From the NCBI RefSeq assembly GCF_035582795.1, contig NC_134366.1:169706401-169770400 (forward strand): a stretch of 64,000 bases of DNA. Reading direction: 5' to 3'. The notes under the pieces are model-generated. The model saw only the letters and a list, made by a program, of their open reading frames with translations. It did not search any database and was not told the origin of the DNA. The translations under genes were made by a program, and so were the position numbers. Source of the stretch: Mycteria americana. Lineage: Eukaryota > Chordata > Aves > Ciconiiformes > Ciconiidae. Position 1 is the stretch's first letter, and the number at the start of each line of letters is the position of its first letter. Shown here piece by piece: positions 50,381-61,901 of the stretch.

Positions 50381-51954
50381 GGTTCCTGAGAGAGATGATT
50401 CCCAGCACAAAAAATAATAAGAAAAAAACTTGCAGATATTACACTTTCACTTTTCATTACTAGGTCAGTTTGAGCTATGCTCACATTATTTTTTATTCTG
50501 CAGTAAAGTAAGATTGATCTGAGTGGTAAGAACCAAACCCCGAGGAGGTAATGTTTCCACAGCCAGTGTCTCTAAGGAACACTGGGCAGTTGGGGTTTTG
50601 TTTTGTTTTCAAATTTCAAACTTAATAGTATCTCTAAACTTGGAAGTGTTTTCCCGTCTTGTTACTGTCAAGATGTGCTCACTGAAAGAGCACTGCCTGC
50701 CGACCTGGATGCTGATGCACAAAGGATCCTGCTGCTTCCTTAGGCTCTCAGAGTCACCCTTCGGCTCACCAGCCCTGTGTAAACTGGGTGGCATTTAAGA
50801 GTTTGAGGACTTGGTGACAATGTCTGAATACCACAGCAACCCAAACAAGGCCTGTAACCTTGCTGGAGCACCTTCCCTGCACCAGGCTCAAGGTTTCAGC
50901 AGTGAAAAGGACACACACATCATCTCTTGGAGAGATAATTAGTTTTATTTGGAAGTTGCAGGAATAAGGACTAATTCTTGATTCGTGCAAGTTCAGGCTC
51001 CACTTCATGTAAGCGCTCAGAGAGCACATCCTGCTTCTAGAAGTTCAGATGGTTGTTCCCCCTCCTTTGTACTGAAGCTGGTTTTAAGCTCTCACCTTTG
51101 GCCCTTGCTTGAACTACACTGCAGCAGCCTGGCAACGCACCCTGCTAATCCTGACCCTGACTTGCAGAATCACTTTCCTGGCTTGGACTTAGACTTGCTT
51201 CATCAACCGTGGACCAGTCTGGTGATCTGGACTCTCAGCTGAACCTGGCTACCATCACTGACCCATCCTGCTCCCTTGCTGGCGTGCTATGGGATAAGCA
51301 CTGCCTGGGGAGGTCCCTGCCCTGCTAGTCATGTTATTGCTCCCAGCTCCATCTCCCTTAGGGCACAGCTGGTCCTTGCTGCACCCTGACACTCAGGGAC
51401 CTGACTCTCAAACATTATTATAGCTCTGTGTGTCTAAAATACCACTTCCAACCTGAGCCTTACCTGCAACCAAGTCACACACACAGCCCTTCTGGTCCCG
51501 AACTACATCCCTTAAAAATACCCAAGCAAAAGCTCTCCTTTGCCATCAAACCAGTATGCAATATCAGAATCCAGCTATGTCTGCAGCACCTTTTTCAGGC
51601 AGAACTGCACCTATTTTCTGGTGCCCCAAGTTACTGGATGCTAGCCAGTCCCTACCCAGAGGCACTGCCCTCGTGCTAATTTGGCAAGACCTGCTGACAG
51701 CACAGGACTGGGGTAAAAAAAGTTACATGGCTTTCAGGTCAGGCCTTTCTTATATTCAGCTGCCTTGGGGCAAAGACAGAGAGCACAGGGCTCTGTGTGG
51801 ATAGACTCTAACAGGATAGATTTCCACAGCTTTTCCAGAAGCCCTAAAAATGGCAACAACTCCAATTTTGAAGACAAGTGAGGGAAGGGGAAGCAAAGCC
51901 TTTGTTTGAACGATCTAGCAGGCAAGATATTCAAAGCCTGAAGGGAAAGAGGTT

Positions 51955-52085
51955 CTCCAGCTTCATTTTACAGGAACAAGGCTAGCTGCTTTGCCCAAGG
52001 TCAGCACATCTGTTGGAGCCAAGTTTTAAGCCTGGGTCTCCTGCAGCCTAGCCCAGAGCCTTAACTATCTGCCTGCTTTTCTTTT
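51955..52085 (-). mobile_element. MIR-like SINE fragment
   Basis: TTCATTTTACAGGAACAAGG, then TGCTTTGCCCAAGGTCAGCA and AGCCTGGGTCTCCTGCAG, follow the reverse MIR core and 3' part. Confidence 0.65.
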
Positions 52086-55000
52086 CTATGCTTGGTCTTG
52101 CCGTTACTGCATCTCTAATAAGCCAAGCCACTTCAGAGGTTTTATTCTCATTAGAAATTCCATAATAATCCTTCTGCATTTTTATCAGAGCGAGTCATTA
52201 CCATGAAAAAAAAACAAACCATTGTTAGGACAATATAGACTTAATCTACTAAAGTTGTTTCTCATATTCATTGCTGCATATGTGATTATTAGGATGAAGG
52301 GAAACAGATAAAGCACAAAGAGAAAGCTTAGATACTCTTGGAAACACATTAGTGAAGGAAGTCCCAATGTAAACCATAATGAAACCTGCATCCACCACCT
52401 CTGCAGAAGGTGGGTGCTCCTGGTTAGAGTTTTCTCCTCTGACAGATTGGTTTCCTGTGGAAAAACACAGTCGTGATCACTTGACCCAATCGTTTCATGA
52501 CACCTTTCTTGTGTTTCCTGCTCTTCTTCAACAGCTATAGACAATGTTGGCCCAAGCCCTGAGTGGACTATGGAAACTTCTGTCCCCCTCTGGGCAATGA
52601 GGGTGTTAGGAATATTCATGAGTTGTACAAAAGTCTAAGAATAGCTACCAGCAGTCAGGCCAAAGGTCTAGCTAGCTCCTATCCCATCTGCAGCAGTGGC
52701 CTTATGGGAGACTTGTTCAGCCTACTGTCCTGCTTTCACCAATGACAGTTTACAGAGACTCGCTGAGGTCCTGAAGCACAGATAATGGCTTTGTACTGAC
52801 TAGATATTTACAGACGTTTCTCTTTAATTAACTCATATACACTTTTTTAAACACACAAAATTTTAACCTCCAGAGCAGACTGCAAAGAGGAGCTCCAATA
52901 CCTACTGTATGAAAAGCAACTTCATTTTGTTGATTTTAAACTTGCCATCAGCGAGTTTCATTTGCTTCCCCTTAACTTTTACAACAGAATAACAGTGAAA
53001 AGTAATTCCCTACTGATATCTCCATACCACTCAAAGTTTGACAGATTTTCATCATATCCTCTCCAAAGTCATCGCTTTTCCAAGCGCCTTCCACCTGCAG
53101 AGCCTTCTTACTATCGTTGGCCTTTAGGATGCTAGAAGGGTGGCTCAGCACCGTTGCATAATACTCTGTACTTTGCAAGACAAGGGTGTAAGTTTTTGAA
53201 AGCCTCTAAGTTAAACTTTGTATGGAGGCATTAGAAGGGCAGGCTGGCTCACAACATGGATGGCTGCACCCCAGGAATGCAGACCTCATACTCTAGAGAA
53301 CCTCCCATGTCAAACATGATTTCCCTGACTTTGATCAAGAGTCACTGAAACCCCGTCTTGCTTGAATCATCCTCAAAAATGCTCTACAGCTGTTCCTTCT
53401 GCCCTCACTCCTCTCCCGCACCTACTCCTCTTGGATCAACAGAGGTTTGAAGATTTGAGTTATAACCCTTTCAGGACCAGGCCATCTGGTTTAGCAAATA
53501 CCCATTTGAATGACCTACGGAATAAAGCCAAAACATTGCCTTTCCTGGTGATTGTGTTATAGAATAGGATATTTGCCCATGTATAATAATCAGTTCAATA
53601 ACATAAATGTGTGCAAAACAAGTGAACAAACAGGCAGTAAAGGGGCACACATTTATGATCAGAAATATAACAGACTAGAACTAATACCACAGGGATTAAA
53701 CACTCCAAGGGCTGAAAGATGACAGTCAACAGTGGAAATTTAAGACCCAGTACAGAGCAGTGGCAGCTGAATCACACCTAACCAGGAAATCCACTTGTGA
53801 GCAGTTTACATGAGCACCTGTAGATGCATTATGTTATTTTCTTTTCTTATATCTATGCACAATTACTTGGTCTGCACATGCATGTTTCTGCACATAAAAA
53901 GCATCCTCTACCAGGCTGAAATATTTAGGCCTGGCAGAACATGCTGGGCTGTTGCTTCAGCCATCGCAGTGAATTTTCTGGTTTTTAAAGTCACACAAGA
54001 CCTCATGTCGACACGAATTACGTTTTTAGCCACAGCTGCTATTATATTTTGGTTTACCACTAATGATGTGCTTCACATGTTATGTACTCTAATACAAGCA
54101 TCATTTTGGCTTTAACTTAGTGATATAACTGAGGTAATGGCCTGGAGAAGCAAGGTCAGTGCCTCTGCTGTCCTCCTGGAAAAGCACAGGATTTGCCCTC
54201 CAACAAATGCCTCGGACCTCACAAAATTGCCCTACACACAATACCTGGCAAAAGCGTGATCTGGCAGGCGTTTGGCACTAGCACAGCTGAAGAGCAATAC
54301 TATAATAAGAGGATGACTTTAATCTTGTCATCTCAGTCTTTCCAAAGGTGGGATAACTTTATTCTATCACCACTTAGGATGCGAACCTTGTGCTTATAAA
54401 GGAGCCCACAGCACATGCACAACAACAATTGCACAGACTGCACCTGTTTGAAGTCCAGCATCTCTGGTCCAGTTTCCGAGCACCGGCCCATACTCATTAA
54501 AATCAAGGAAACATAAAGCCGTCACAGCCAGAGTGAAAAACAAGAATTCACACCCATGCAGCCATTGCAGCGCAGCAGGCAAACAGAAAGGAGCCATGTG
54601 AATCCTCTCCTTTCTGGTGTTCTGCTCTCTGGGAAAGGTTTAATTTCATCGGCTCTCCTCTTTTTCTCAGGAGTATAGAAGGCAACTAGCATTGCAGACA
54701 CTTGCATCCCGGCTCCCCGTGGTTCTGGCTACTTCCTTCTCATAGGCACTTCTTCTGAGGTCAAGACACAACCACGGTACTCTGCTTCTACATACAATAG
54801 TGACCCATCGTATGCACATTGCCTGCATGGCTGATCCCCCCCACGTACAGTCCTACCACTTTCTCCTGCTGAAGGCTCACCTTTGCACCTGAAGGCTGAC
54901 CCTGAAGATGATCTTTTGTGTTCGGGAAAAATTATACACATAAACACATTGCTGAGGCGAGCAGCTCCGGTGCCAACGCGATCAGCAGCAGAGTGCTCTA

Positions 55001-55232
55001 GCACAGTGCACAAGGGGGTTTCCTGAAATGGGGGAACCTGAGAGGAGCGAAGAGACCCACTGGGAGCCTGCAGCTCACACCACAGTGGCTGAGGAGACCT
55101 GGGCGGGGCCAGGAGCAATGGTGGCCAAGCCTCCATATATATAAAGAAAACCCCAAGGGAGCTCTAGCAACGCTTCATGTGGCAGGTCGTGCAGGAAGTG
55201 CACTGAAACTCTGCCAGCTCAACCAGGGAGCA

Positions 55233-56335
55233 ATGGTATCCACCCAGCAGAAGGCCATGGCCTCCCTAAATTCTGCACCTGCCGCGACTGACGCAGCTTC
55301 CCAGACAGAGCTCCGATGGGAACATGCTGCCATCCAGATGTCATCAGGGTGTCCCCTGCTCTTATGCCAGTACCCGATGGCAATAGTGAGCAGACCTGTG
55401 GGAGGTGCACCCAGGTAGGGGAACTCCTCTGCTTAGTGGCAGAGCTCTCGGAGGAGGTGAGTAGGTTGAGGAGTATCAGGGAGTGCAAGAGAGAGATGGA
55501 CTACTGGAACTGCACCCTACCATCCCTGGGACAGGCCCACCAGGCAGACAGGACACATGATATGGAGGATTCCCTATCTTCTCCCCACCCAGCAGAACAC
55601 AGTGACTTAAGGGATAGGGGGCAATGACAACAAGTTCCTGCCCGGCACAGGAGGCGCGTCTCCTCTGGGACCACCCCACCTTCCCAGGTGCCCTGGCATA
55701 ATAGGTACGAGGCTCTGCAAGTGGAACCAAAAAATAACGAGGACGATGGTTCATCTAGGTTGGAGGTGTTGCCAAGGTTAAGTCAGCCTACGCTCTGTGT
55801 CAAAACCGCTTCCATAAAGAAAAAAAGATGGGTCACTGTCATAGGAGACTCTCTCCTGAGAGGAACAGAAGGCCCAATACCCCAACCGGAACCACTTCTT
55901 AGGGAAGCCTGCTGCCTCCCTGGGGCCCAGGTTAAAGATGTGACAAGAAAACTTCCTACCCTGGTATGGCCCTTGGATTATTATCCTTTTTTTTTTTTTT
56001 CATGTAGGTAGTGATGAAGTTGCAACAGGAATTCCAAGGGCAATCAAGAGAGACCTCAGGGCCTTGGGATGACCGGTTAAGGGATCCGGAACACAAGTAG
56101 TATTCTCCTCTATCCTTCCAGCTGCAGGGAAGGATGAGGGAAGAAACAGGAAGACCCAGCAGATCAATACCTGGCTCCGTGAGTGGTGTCACTGGCAGAA
56201 TTTTGGGGTTTTGACCATGGGTTGGTCTACATGACAGCAGGCCTGCTGGTGACAGATGGGGTACACCTGTCTCAGAGGGGAAAAAGGATCTTTGTGCAGG
56301 AGATAGCAGGGCTCATCAAAAACGCTTTAAACTAG
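55233..56335 (+). pseudogene. CR1 ORF1 remnant (zinc-finger, coiled-coil, esterase)
   Basis: Starts at an ATG giving MVSTQQKA. After frameshifts it shows the CGRCTQ cysteine motif and a leucine-rich helix (AELSEEVSRLRS) typical of CR1 ORF1. The SGNH nucleophile block VIGDSLLRG lies near 55,840-55,865. A T15-16 run at 55,987-56,001 interrupts the esterase part. The final LIKNAL-N and TAG at 56,333-56,335 are still visible. It is not translatable as one protein. Confidence 0.85.
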
Positions 56336-56479
56336 ATTTGAAGAGGGGAAGGGATAAAACCAGGCTTGCTAGAGATAAACCTGGCGGCAGCACACCAATG
56401 TTTGTGGAGCAGACTGAAGGACCTCACTAGCACACCATCCCTCAATGTGCTGAGTACACTGGAGCACATTTCAAATGTC

Positions 56480-59193
56480 TATACTAATGCGTGCAGCATA
56501 AGGAATAAACAAGAGTAGCTAGAAGCTTTGGCCCAGTCCCAGAGCTATGACATCATTAGCATAAGGAAAACCTGGTGTAATGAGTCCTGTGACTGGGATG
56601 CCATGATGGATGGTTCTAGGCTCTTCAGGAGGGATAGGCAGGGCAGGTGAGGCAGGGGGGTGGCGCTGTATGGAAGGGAGGGGTTGGATTGTATGGCACT
56701 TACAGTTGGCAATGACATGGTTTAGAGCCTCTGAGTAAGGATGAAGCGGAAAGCAAATAAAGGGGATTTTGTGGGAGTCTACTATCAACCACCCAGCTAA
56801 GACAAAGGACACCAGTGAATTATTCTACAAGGAATTAAGGGATATCTCTAGATCAACTGCCTTGATCCTTATGGGTGATTTTAACTTCCCAGATGTCAAC
56901 TGGGAATATCATATAGTGGACACAAACAGGTCCAGGAAATTTCTGAAGCACGTTGAAGACAACTTCTTGGTGCAGTTACTACAGGAGCTGACTAGGAAAG
57001 GTGCCCTCCTTGATTTGCTGTTTGTAAACAGAGAGGGACTCGTGGGCAAAGTGGCTGTCTTGGTCACAGTGACCACAAAATAGTTGAATTTCAAATTGTT
57101 GGTGATAGGAGAAAAACTGTCAGCAAAACTTTGACCCTGGATATGAGGAGAGCAGAATTCGGGCTGCTGAAGAAGCTAGTTGGTAAGGTCTCCTGGGAAT
57201 CTGCTTTTGAAGGTATTGAGGTCCATGAATGATGGTCACTTTTTAAAAGCCATCTCTTAAGACCAAAGGAGCAGGCAATTCCAAAGTGTCTGAACTCAAG
57301 CAAGCGGGGCAGAAGGCTGGCTTGGCTGAGCAGGGATCTTTTTCTAGAACTTAGGTGGAAAAGGAAAGTGTATGAACACTGGAAGCAAGGACAGGCAATA
57401 CAGGAGTACTACAGTGATGCTGTTAGCCACTGTAGGGAGAAAATTCGTGGGGCCAAAGCTTGATAAGAGTTCAAGCTGGCCAGCACTGTGAAGGACAACA
57501 AAAAGGGCTTTTTTAAATACATTAATGGCAAAAGGAGGATCAGAGATAACATTGGTCCATTGCTTGATGAGATTGGTTACCTCACAAATAGGGACATAGA
57601 CAAAGCAGAGATGTTTAATGCCGCCTTTGCCTCTGTTTTCAACACCTGTGATGGGTCGTGGGGCCCCCGAAGCCCTGTGTTAGAAGACCATGACTGGGAG
57701 GATGATAAACTCCCAGCCGACTCTGAACTTGTTCAAGACTTGCTGCTCCAGCTGGATGCACATAAGTCTATGGGGCCCGATGGGATTCATCCCAGGGTAC
57801 TGAAAGAGCTGGCTGATGTTATTGTGGGACCTCTCTCCATTATTTTTCAATGGTCTTGGGAGTCTGGAGAGGTCCCACTCGACTGGAAGCTGGCAAATGT
57901 TGTACCAACTTTCAAGAAGAGTCAGAAGGAAGACCCTGGTAATTACAGGTCTGTCAGTCTCACTTCAGTGCCTGGTAAAATTATGGAGAAAGTTATTCTG
58001 GGAGTTATTGAAAAACACTTGAGAGATAACGCAGTCATTGGTCATAGCCAGCACGGGTTCACAAAGGGAGAGTCCTACTTAACCAACTTAATTTCCTTTT
58101 ATGACCAAGTTGACCAAGGGAAGCCAGTAGATGTTGGTTTTAGATTTTAGCAAAGCCTTTGATACTCTCTCTCCTTCTGGAAAAAGTGTCCAGCACACAG
58201 ATAGAAAAGCTCATAATACATTGGGTGAACAATTGGCTGATGGGTGGGACTCAAAGAGTTATAGTAAATGAGGTTACATCGGGCTGGCAGCCAGTCCAGT
58301 GGGGTTCCCCAGGGCTCGATTTTAGGGCCAGTGTTCTTCAATGCTTTTATAAATGATCTGGACACAGGAATTGAATGTACATTAAGTATGTTTGCTGATG
58401 ATACTAAACTAGGAGGAGCTGTGGACTCCCTCGAGGGTAGAGAGGCCTTACAGAGAGATCTGGATAGACTAGAGAGCTGGGCCATCACCAACCATATGAA
58501 ATTCAACAAGAACAAGTGCAGGATTCTGCACCTGGGACAGGGTCATCCTGGTTGCACATACAAATTGGGGGATGAGAGGCTGGAGAACAGCCCCGTGGAA
58601 AGAGATCTGGGTGTTTGGGTTGATGGCAAATTGAATATGAGTCAACAGTGTGCCCTGGCAGCCAAAAGGGCCAACCGTGTCCTGGGGTGCATCAAGCACA
58701 GCATAGCTAGCTGGTCGAGGGAGGTGATTGTCCCACTCCATGCTGCACCGGTGCGGCCCCACCTTGAGTACTGTGTGCAGTTTTGGGTGCCTCAATGTAA
58801 GAAGGACATCAAACTATTAGAGTGTGTCCAGGGGAGGACGACCAAAATGGTGAAAGATCTGAAGGGCAAGACTTAGGAGGAGTGGCTGAGGTCACTTGGC
58901 TTGTTCAGCTTGGAGAAGAGAAGGCTGAGGGGTGACCTCCACGCAGTCTACAACTTTCTCAAGGGGAGCAGCAGAGGGGCAGGTGCTGATCTCCTCTCTC
59001 TGGTGACCAGCGATAGGACACAAGGAAATGGAATGAAGCTGCATCAGGGAAAGTTCAGACTGGACATTAGGAAAAGTTCTTCACTGAGAGGGTGGTTGGC
59101 CACTGGAACAGGCTCCCTAGGGAAGTGGTCATGGAACCAAGCCAATCAGAGTTCAATGAGCGTCTGGATGACACTCTTAGTCATATGGTTTAG
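56480..59193 (+). pseudogene. CR1 ORF2 remnant (endonuclease-RT), broken
   Basis: Fragments in shifting frames follow the order of the intact copy: YTNACSIRNKQ, MGDFNFPDVNWEY (~56,870-56,915), a long open RT piece at 57,488-58,150, a break at LDFSKAFD, then FADDTKLGG (~58,390-58,415) with open frame to 58,876. The terminal piece ends in SHMV and TAG at 59,191-59,193. Several stops and at least two frameshifts abolish function. Confidence 0.9.
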
Positions 59194-61018
59194 TTTTCAG
59201 TAGTCCTGCGAGGAGCAGGGAGTCAGACTCGATAGTCCTTATGGGTCCCTTTCAACTTGAGATGTTCTATGACTCTATATCCCCAGGCTCCCTTTTTAAT
59301 CAAGCCAGCAACATGCAGCTGAGATATCTGTTCTCCATCAGCAACAGCACTCAGCCATTGGGCAGACATGGGGCACAAACACACCGGGTACCAAATACAC
59401 TTCCTCCACAGATGAGGACAAGCTGCCTCGGCTGGCATGAGTACCAAATAAACAAAACAAGCTGGCCATAAACTCAGGGATCTCCGTGCCTACACATTCA
59501 TTTGGGCCAGTCAATGTTGTTTGGCTACCCCAATCAAAGAAGTTCCGCACATACTGTGGGGTCTTTTTATTTTTTTCCCCTCCAATCCAGATTCGCAGAC
59601 CTATTTTTGTAGGCATGACTATAATACAGATGGAGTGATGTTTTCCAACACTTTTCTGCAGAGATCAAAACATAAGAAAACAAGAACTTGCTTCAACTGC
59701 AGCACAACTCATATTGTAAACATCGTGTTTCCCATCAGACTGCCGACTCTCACCACCTGCCAAACACGAGCTGGTTTCCAAAGGCTGAATCCTGAGTCTC
59801 AAAGGCTAAATAGTGGCTGTCAGTGGGAGGACTGCAGGAAGATGGATGCAGAAATGTGTGCTTTATAGCCCCCATGTCTCTATCCTGGCTCGATAATATT
59901 TCCTGCCATGAGCAACCCTCATTTAGATTGTAATTTCATATGATGCATTACCACTATATACAATCAATACATCATAATCATAGAAAGAACAAATGAGAAG
60001 ATGCAATGGCCATAAATGCCATGTTCTCGCTAGTGCGGCATTCTTCCTTTCAGACCACAATCCAATATTATTTTAAATTCCCTGAGCAATCGGGTAGCCA
60101 CAGACCCCCTGGAAGAGAGCTCCACAGATTCTTAATCCCATTTTCAGTATGAACCATGACTTCTTCCTTAATACATCCCTCTATCTCCTAGATTGTCCTG
60201 TCAATCTTTTTCCATTGTTCCCCACAACTTGAAATTTCATTTTGGTGACAAGGAAAACACCCACAACCAGGTGTGATATGGAGCTACAGAGAGAAAGAGC
60301 TACTTCTCTGCAGTCTAGGTCTACAGCCTCTTTTTTTTTTTTGTGGGAAATGGGAAGTTTGCAGCCAGAATTGCCTGGAAACCAACATCTTTTTTCATGC
60401 AAATTAGTCCAGTCATGCTACTTGTTTCCCATTGTTAATCACCATTCAACATATTTTCCAAGACAGATAACCTAGCAATTTTCCATGGTTATTCTGTATC
60501 CTCAATTTTAACCTCCAAGTCTTAATTCTCTGTCCTGCCTAATATTTGCGTAAGAAAATACTCTGGCTTTTGTCCTTCAGGTTATTAATGAAAATATCCG
60601 ATGAAAAAAACCAGTGTAGCAGTCTCCTCATGACTCAAATTTAATCCTGTTGAAAATTCAATAAACTCAAAATTATACTTCCCCTTTGTTTTTCATCCTT
60701 CCAGTCAGTTGCTTTACTGCTTTATCCTCCACGAACTCACTGCTGCTTACACAAAGCAAAGACTATGATTTCAATTTGATGATAGCATTTTACATGGCCA
60801 ATGCACAAAGGAAACTCAAAGAACATGAAGGGGAAAAGCAATGAATGCTCAAAAGCTTTTCTGCAGAAGGAGGCATAACACAATATAAAAGTTCCCCACA
60901 AAGATCCAACTGTATCACATCTCTTGCATCACGTACGCTCCAAAAGCAACCTCCGAGCTACAGAAGGCAGCAGCAAGCAACTCTCTTTTAATTAGTCCAA
61001 TGAAGGATTAAATCTTAC

Positions 61019-61054
61019 CTTTTCTCCTTTTTCTCCTCTGCCATAGGCTCTGCC
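61019..61054 (-). CDS. Collagen exon, 36 bp, with a Gly-X-Y interruption
   Basis: The exon reads GRAYGRGEKGEK. Gly is at positions 1, 5, 7 and 10, so a four-residue step and a two-residue step replace two normal triplets before the pattern resumes as GEK-GEK. Total length still equals four triplets, so the reading frame is unaffected. The acceptor is ttctag and the donor gtaaga, both good. Such short imperfections are known in FACIT-type, XXVIII, XXIV and XXVII collagens and give local flexibility or recognition sites; a role here is inference. The splice sites and the flanking regular exons make a pseudo-exon unlikely. Confidence 0.88.
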
Positions 61055-61847
61055 CTAGAAATGAAAGAAGGGAAAAGGTACATTTGATAGCAAAGATGCC
61101 AAATGACACTATAAACATATATTTCATGTTTTCCATGTTATATATCTGAGATATATCTATCTATCCATCCATATCACGTATATATATATAGACACACAAG
61201 TCACAGGACAGATACTATAGGGAAAGTAATTTTCTTTGCGCATAATTCCTTGATAATAATTCAGTGACAAATGAAAATAGAAAACGTACCCCCAATTCTC
61301 CTACTGCAGCCAGGAAAACATCTTATTTTCTATTCAGGGCAGAGTCTGATATTACATTTCCAAAATCAAAGATGCCAACAACCCTTATTAGAATGAATTT
61401 TACATAAGGTTAAAGATTTTCTCGCCTAAAAACTCAGCCTGGCATTTGCTTTAACTGCAGCTGGGAAAAGCTGTATCTTGGTCATCTGAATGTAAAAGAG
61501 TTGAGAGAGATTTGCATCTTCCTTGTGTTCAGTTGCCTCATACTGTCCCCATTGGATGTGCAGCTGTGCTATAATCAAGGACACCCAAGTTACATATTTT
61601 AATTAGAAGGCCAATACTAAGTCAGTTATCAGCTGTATTCAGGGATAAACCCATCCCATTTCCCCCCCTCCAAGAAATACCATTGCGTGCCAGAAAGATC
61701 AGCTTTCTCCTGGGATAAAGGCCCAGCAGAGGAAACATATTCAACAGGGCACATTGACATTGTGAGCAAATTCTCACCATAAAGGAGAAAACAACTACTT
61801 GTATTTCCATCTCCTTACATAAAATCATTCTGGTATTTCTTACTTAC
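61055..61847 (-). other. Intron, 793 bp
   Basis: Non-coding sequence between two collagen exons. It contains a short impure pyrimidine-purine microsatellite at about 61,140-61,195 (TATC/ATCT and TATA runs). No further coding signal is seen. Confidence 0.85.
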
Positions 61848-61901
61848 TGACTCTCCTTTTTCTCCTCTGAGTCCGGGAAGCCCTTGGCTGCCACTTTCTC
61901 C
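61848..61901 (-). CDS. Collagen helix exon, 54 bp (first in window by transcription)
   Basis: The exon reads GESGSQGLPGLRGEKGES, six perfect Gly-X-Y triplets. The acceptor is ...ttcaag and the donor gtaagtaag, a near-consensus site. The exon ends TCA rather than AAG/CAG. The charged RGEKGE segment resembles helix stretches used for inter-chain salt bridges. It is followed, 793 bp downstream, by the irregular 36-bp exon at 61,019. Confidence 0.93.

Larger units (their letters stand above)
55140..59280 (+). mobile_element. CR1 LINE, near full-length, decayed
   Basis: A plus-strand element of about 4.1 kb with recognisable ORF1, ORF2 and a 3' end carrying TGTTCTATGACTCTAT (two degenerate 8-bp tail units, about 59,262-59,277). 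It is broken by many stops and frameshifts and clearly belongs to a different, older subfamily than the 40.5-kb copy. The left edge is uncertain; CR1 5' UTR may extend some 100 bp further left. Confidence 0.9.
36099..61018 (-). other. Large intron, about 24.9 kb, rich in CR1
   Basis: This is the longest exon-free stretch. It holds an intact-ORF2 CR1 (40.5-44.05 kb), a decayed long CR1 on the other strand (about 55.1-59.3 kb), older CR1-like scraps (37.7, 48.4 kb and perhaps 60.0-60.7 kb) and MIR-like fragments (45.8, 50.3, 52.0 kb). It also has a T-rich tract near 38,840-38,876. I checked possible donors on the minus strand and found none that pairs with a collagen-like exon. A short or glycine-poor exon could have been missed. 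Confidence 0.7.
3061..61901 (-). other. Collagen alpha-chain gene, internal triple-helix part
   Basis: This is a minus-strand gene of which only internal helix exons are visible: 13 confident exons and one 30-bp candidate, about 229 residues in all. Each confident exon begins with a whole Gly codon, is a multiple of nine bases, and is bounded by AG acceptor and GT donor. That is the known exon design of collagens. No VWA, laminin-G/TSPN, signal peptide, C-propeptide or NC1 exon is seen, so both ends lie outside. Collagen chains trimerise in the ER and act in extracellular matrix. Two exons interrupt Gly-X-Y and two are 36 bp, which suits FACIT-like types (XIX, XXI, XXII), XXVIII or XXIV/XXVII better than classical fibrillar chains. 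The family is near certain; the member is not determined. Confidence 0.93.

Noticed and set aside
51096..51113. Possible 18-bp exon FKQGPK ending at gtgagag
   Set aside because: It does not start with Gly, the acceptor lacks a clear pyrimidine tract, and a single Gly gives no triplet evidence.
54881..54901. Possible 21-bp exon GQPSGAK with AG and gtgagc on the minus strand
   Set aside because: Glycine spacing is four, not three, the upstream pyrimidine tract is weak, and joining it would break register with both neighbouring exons.
60040..60740. Possible ancient LINE (CR1/L3-like) stretch
   Set aside because: A phrase like GGTTATTAATGAAAATATCC resembles CR1 'GATCATTGATAAAGATGTT', but too little else matches to call an element by eye. 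A RepeatMasker run would decide.
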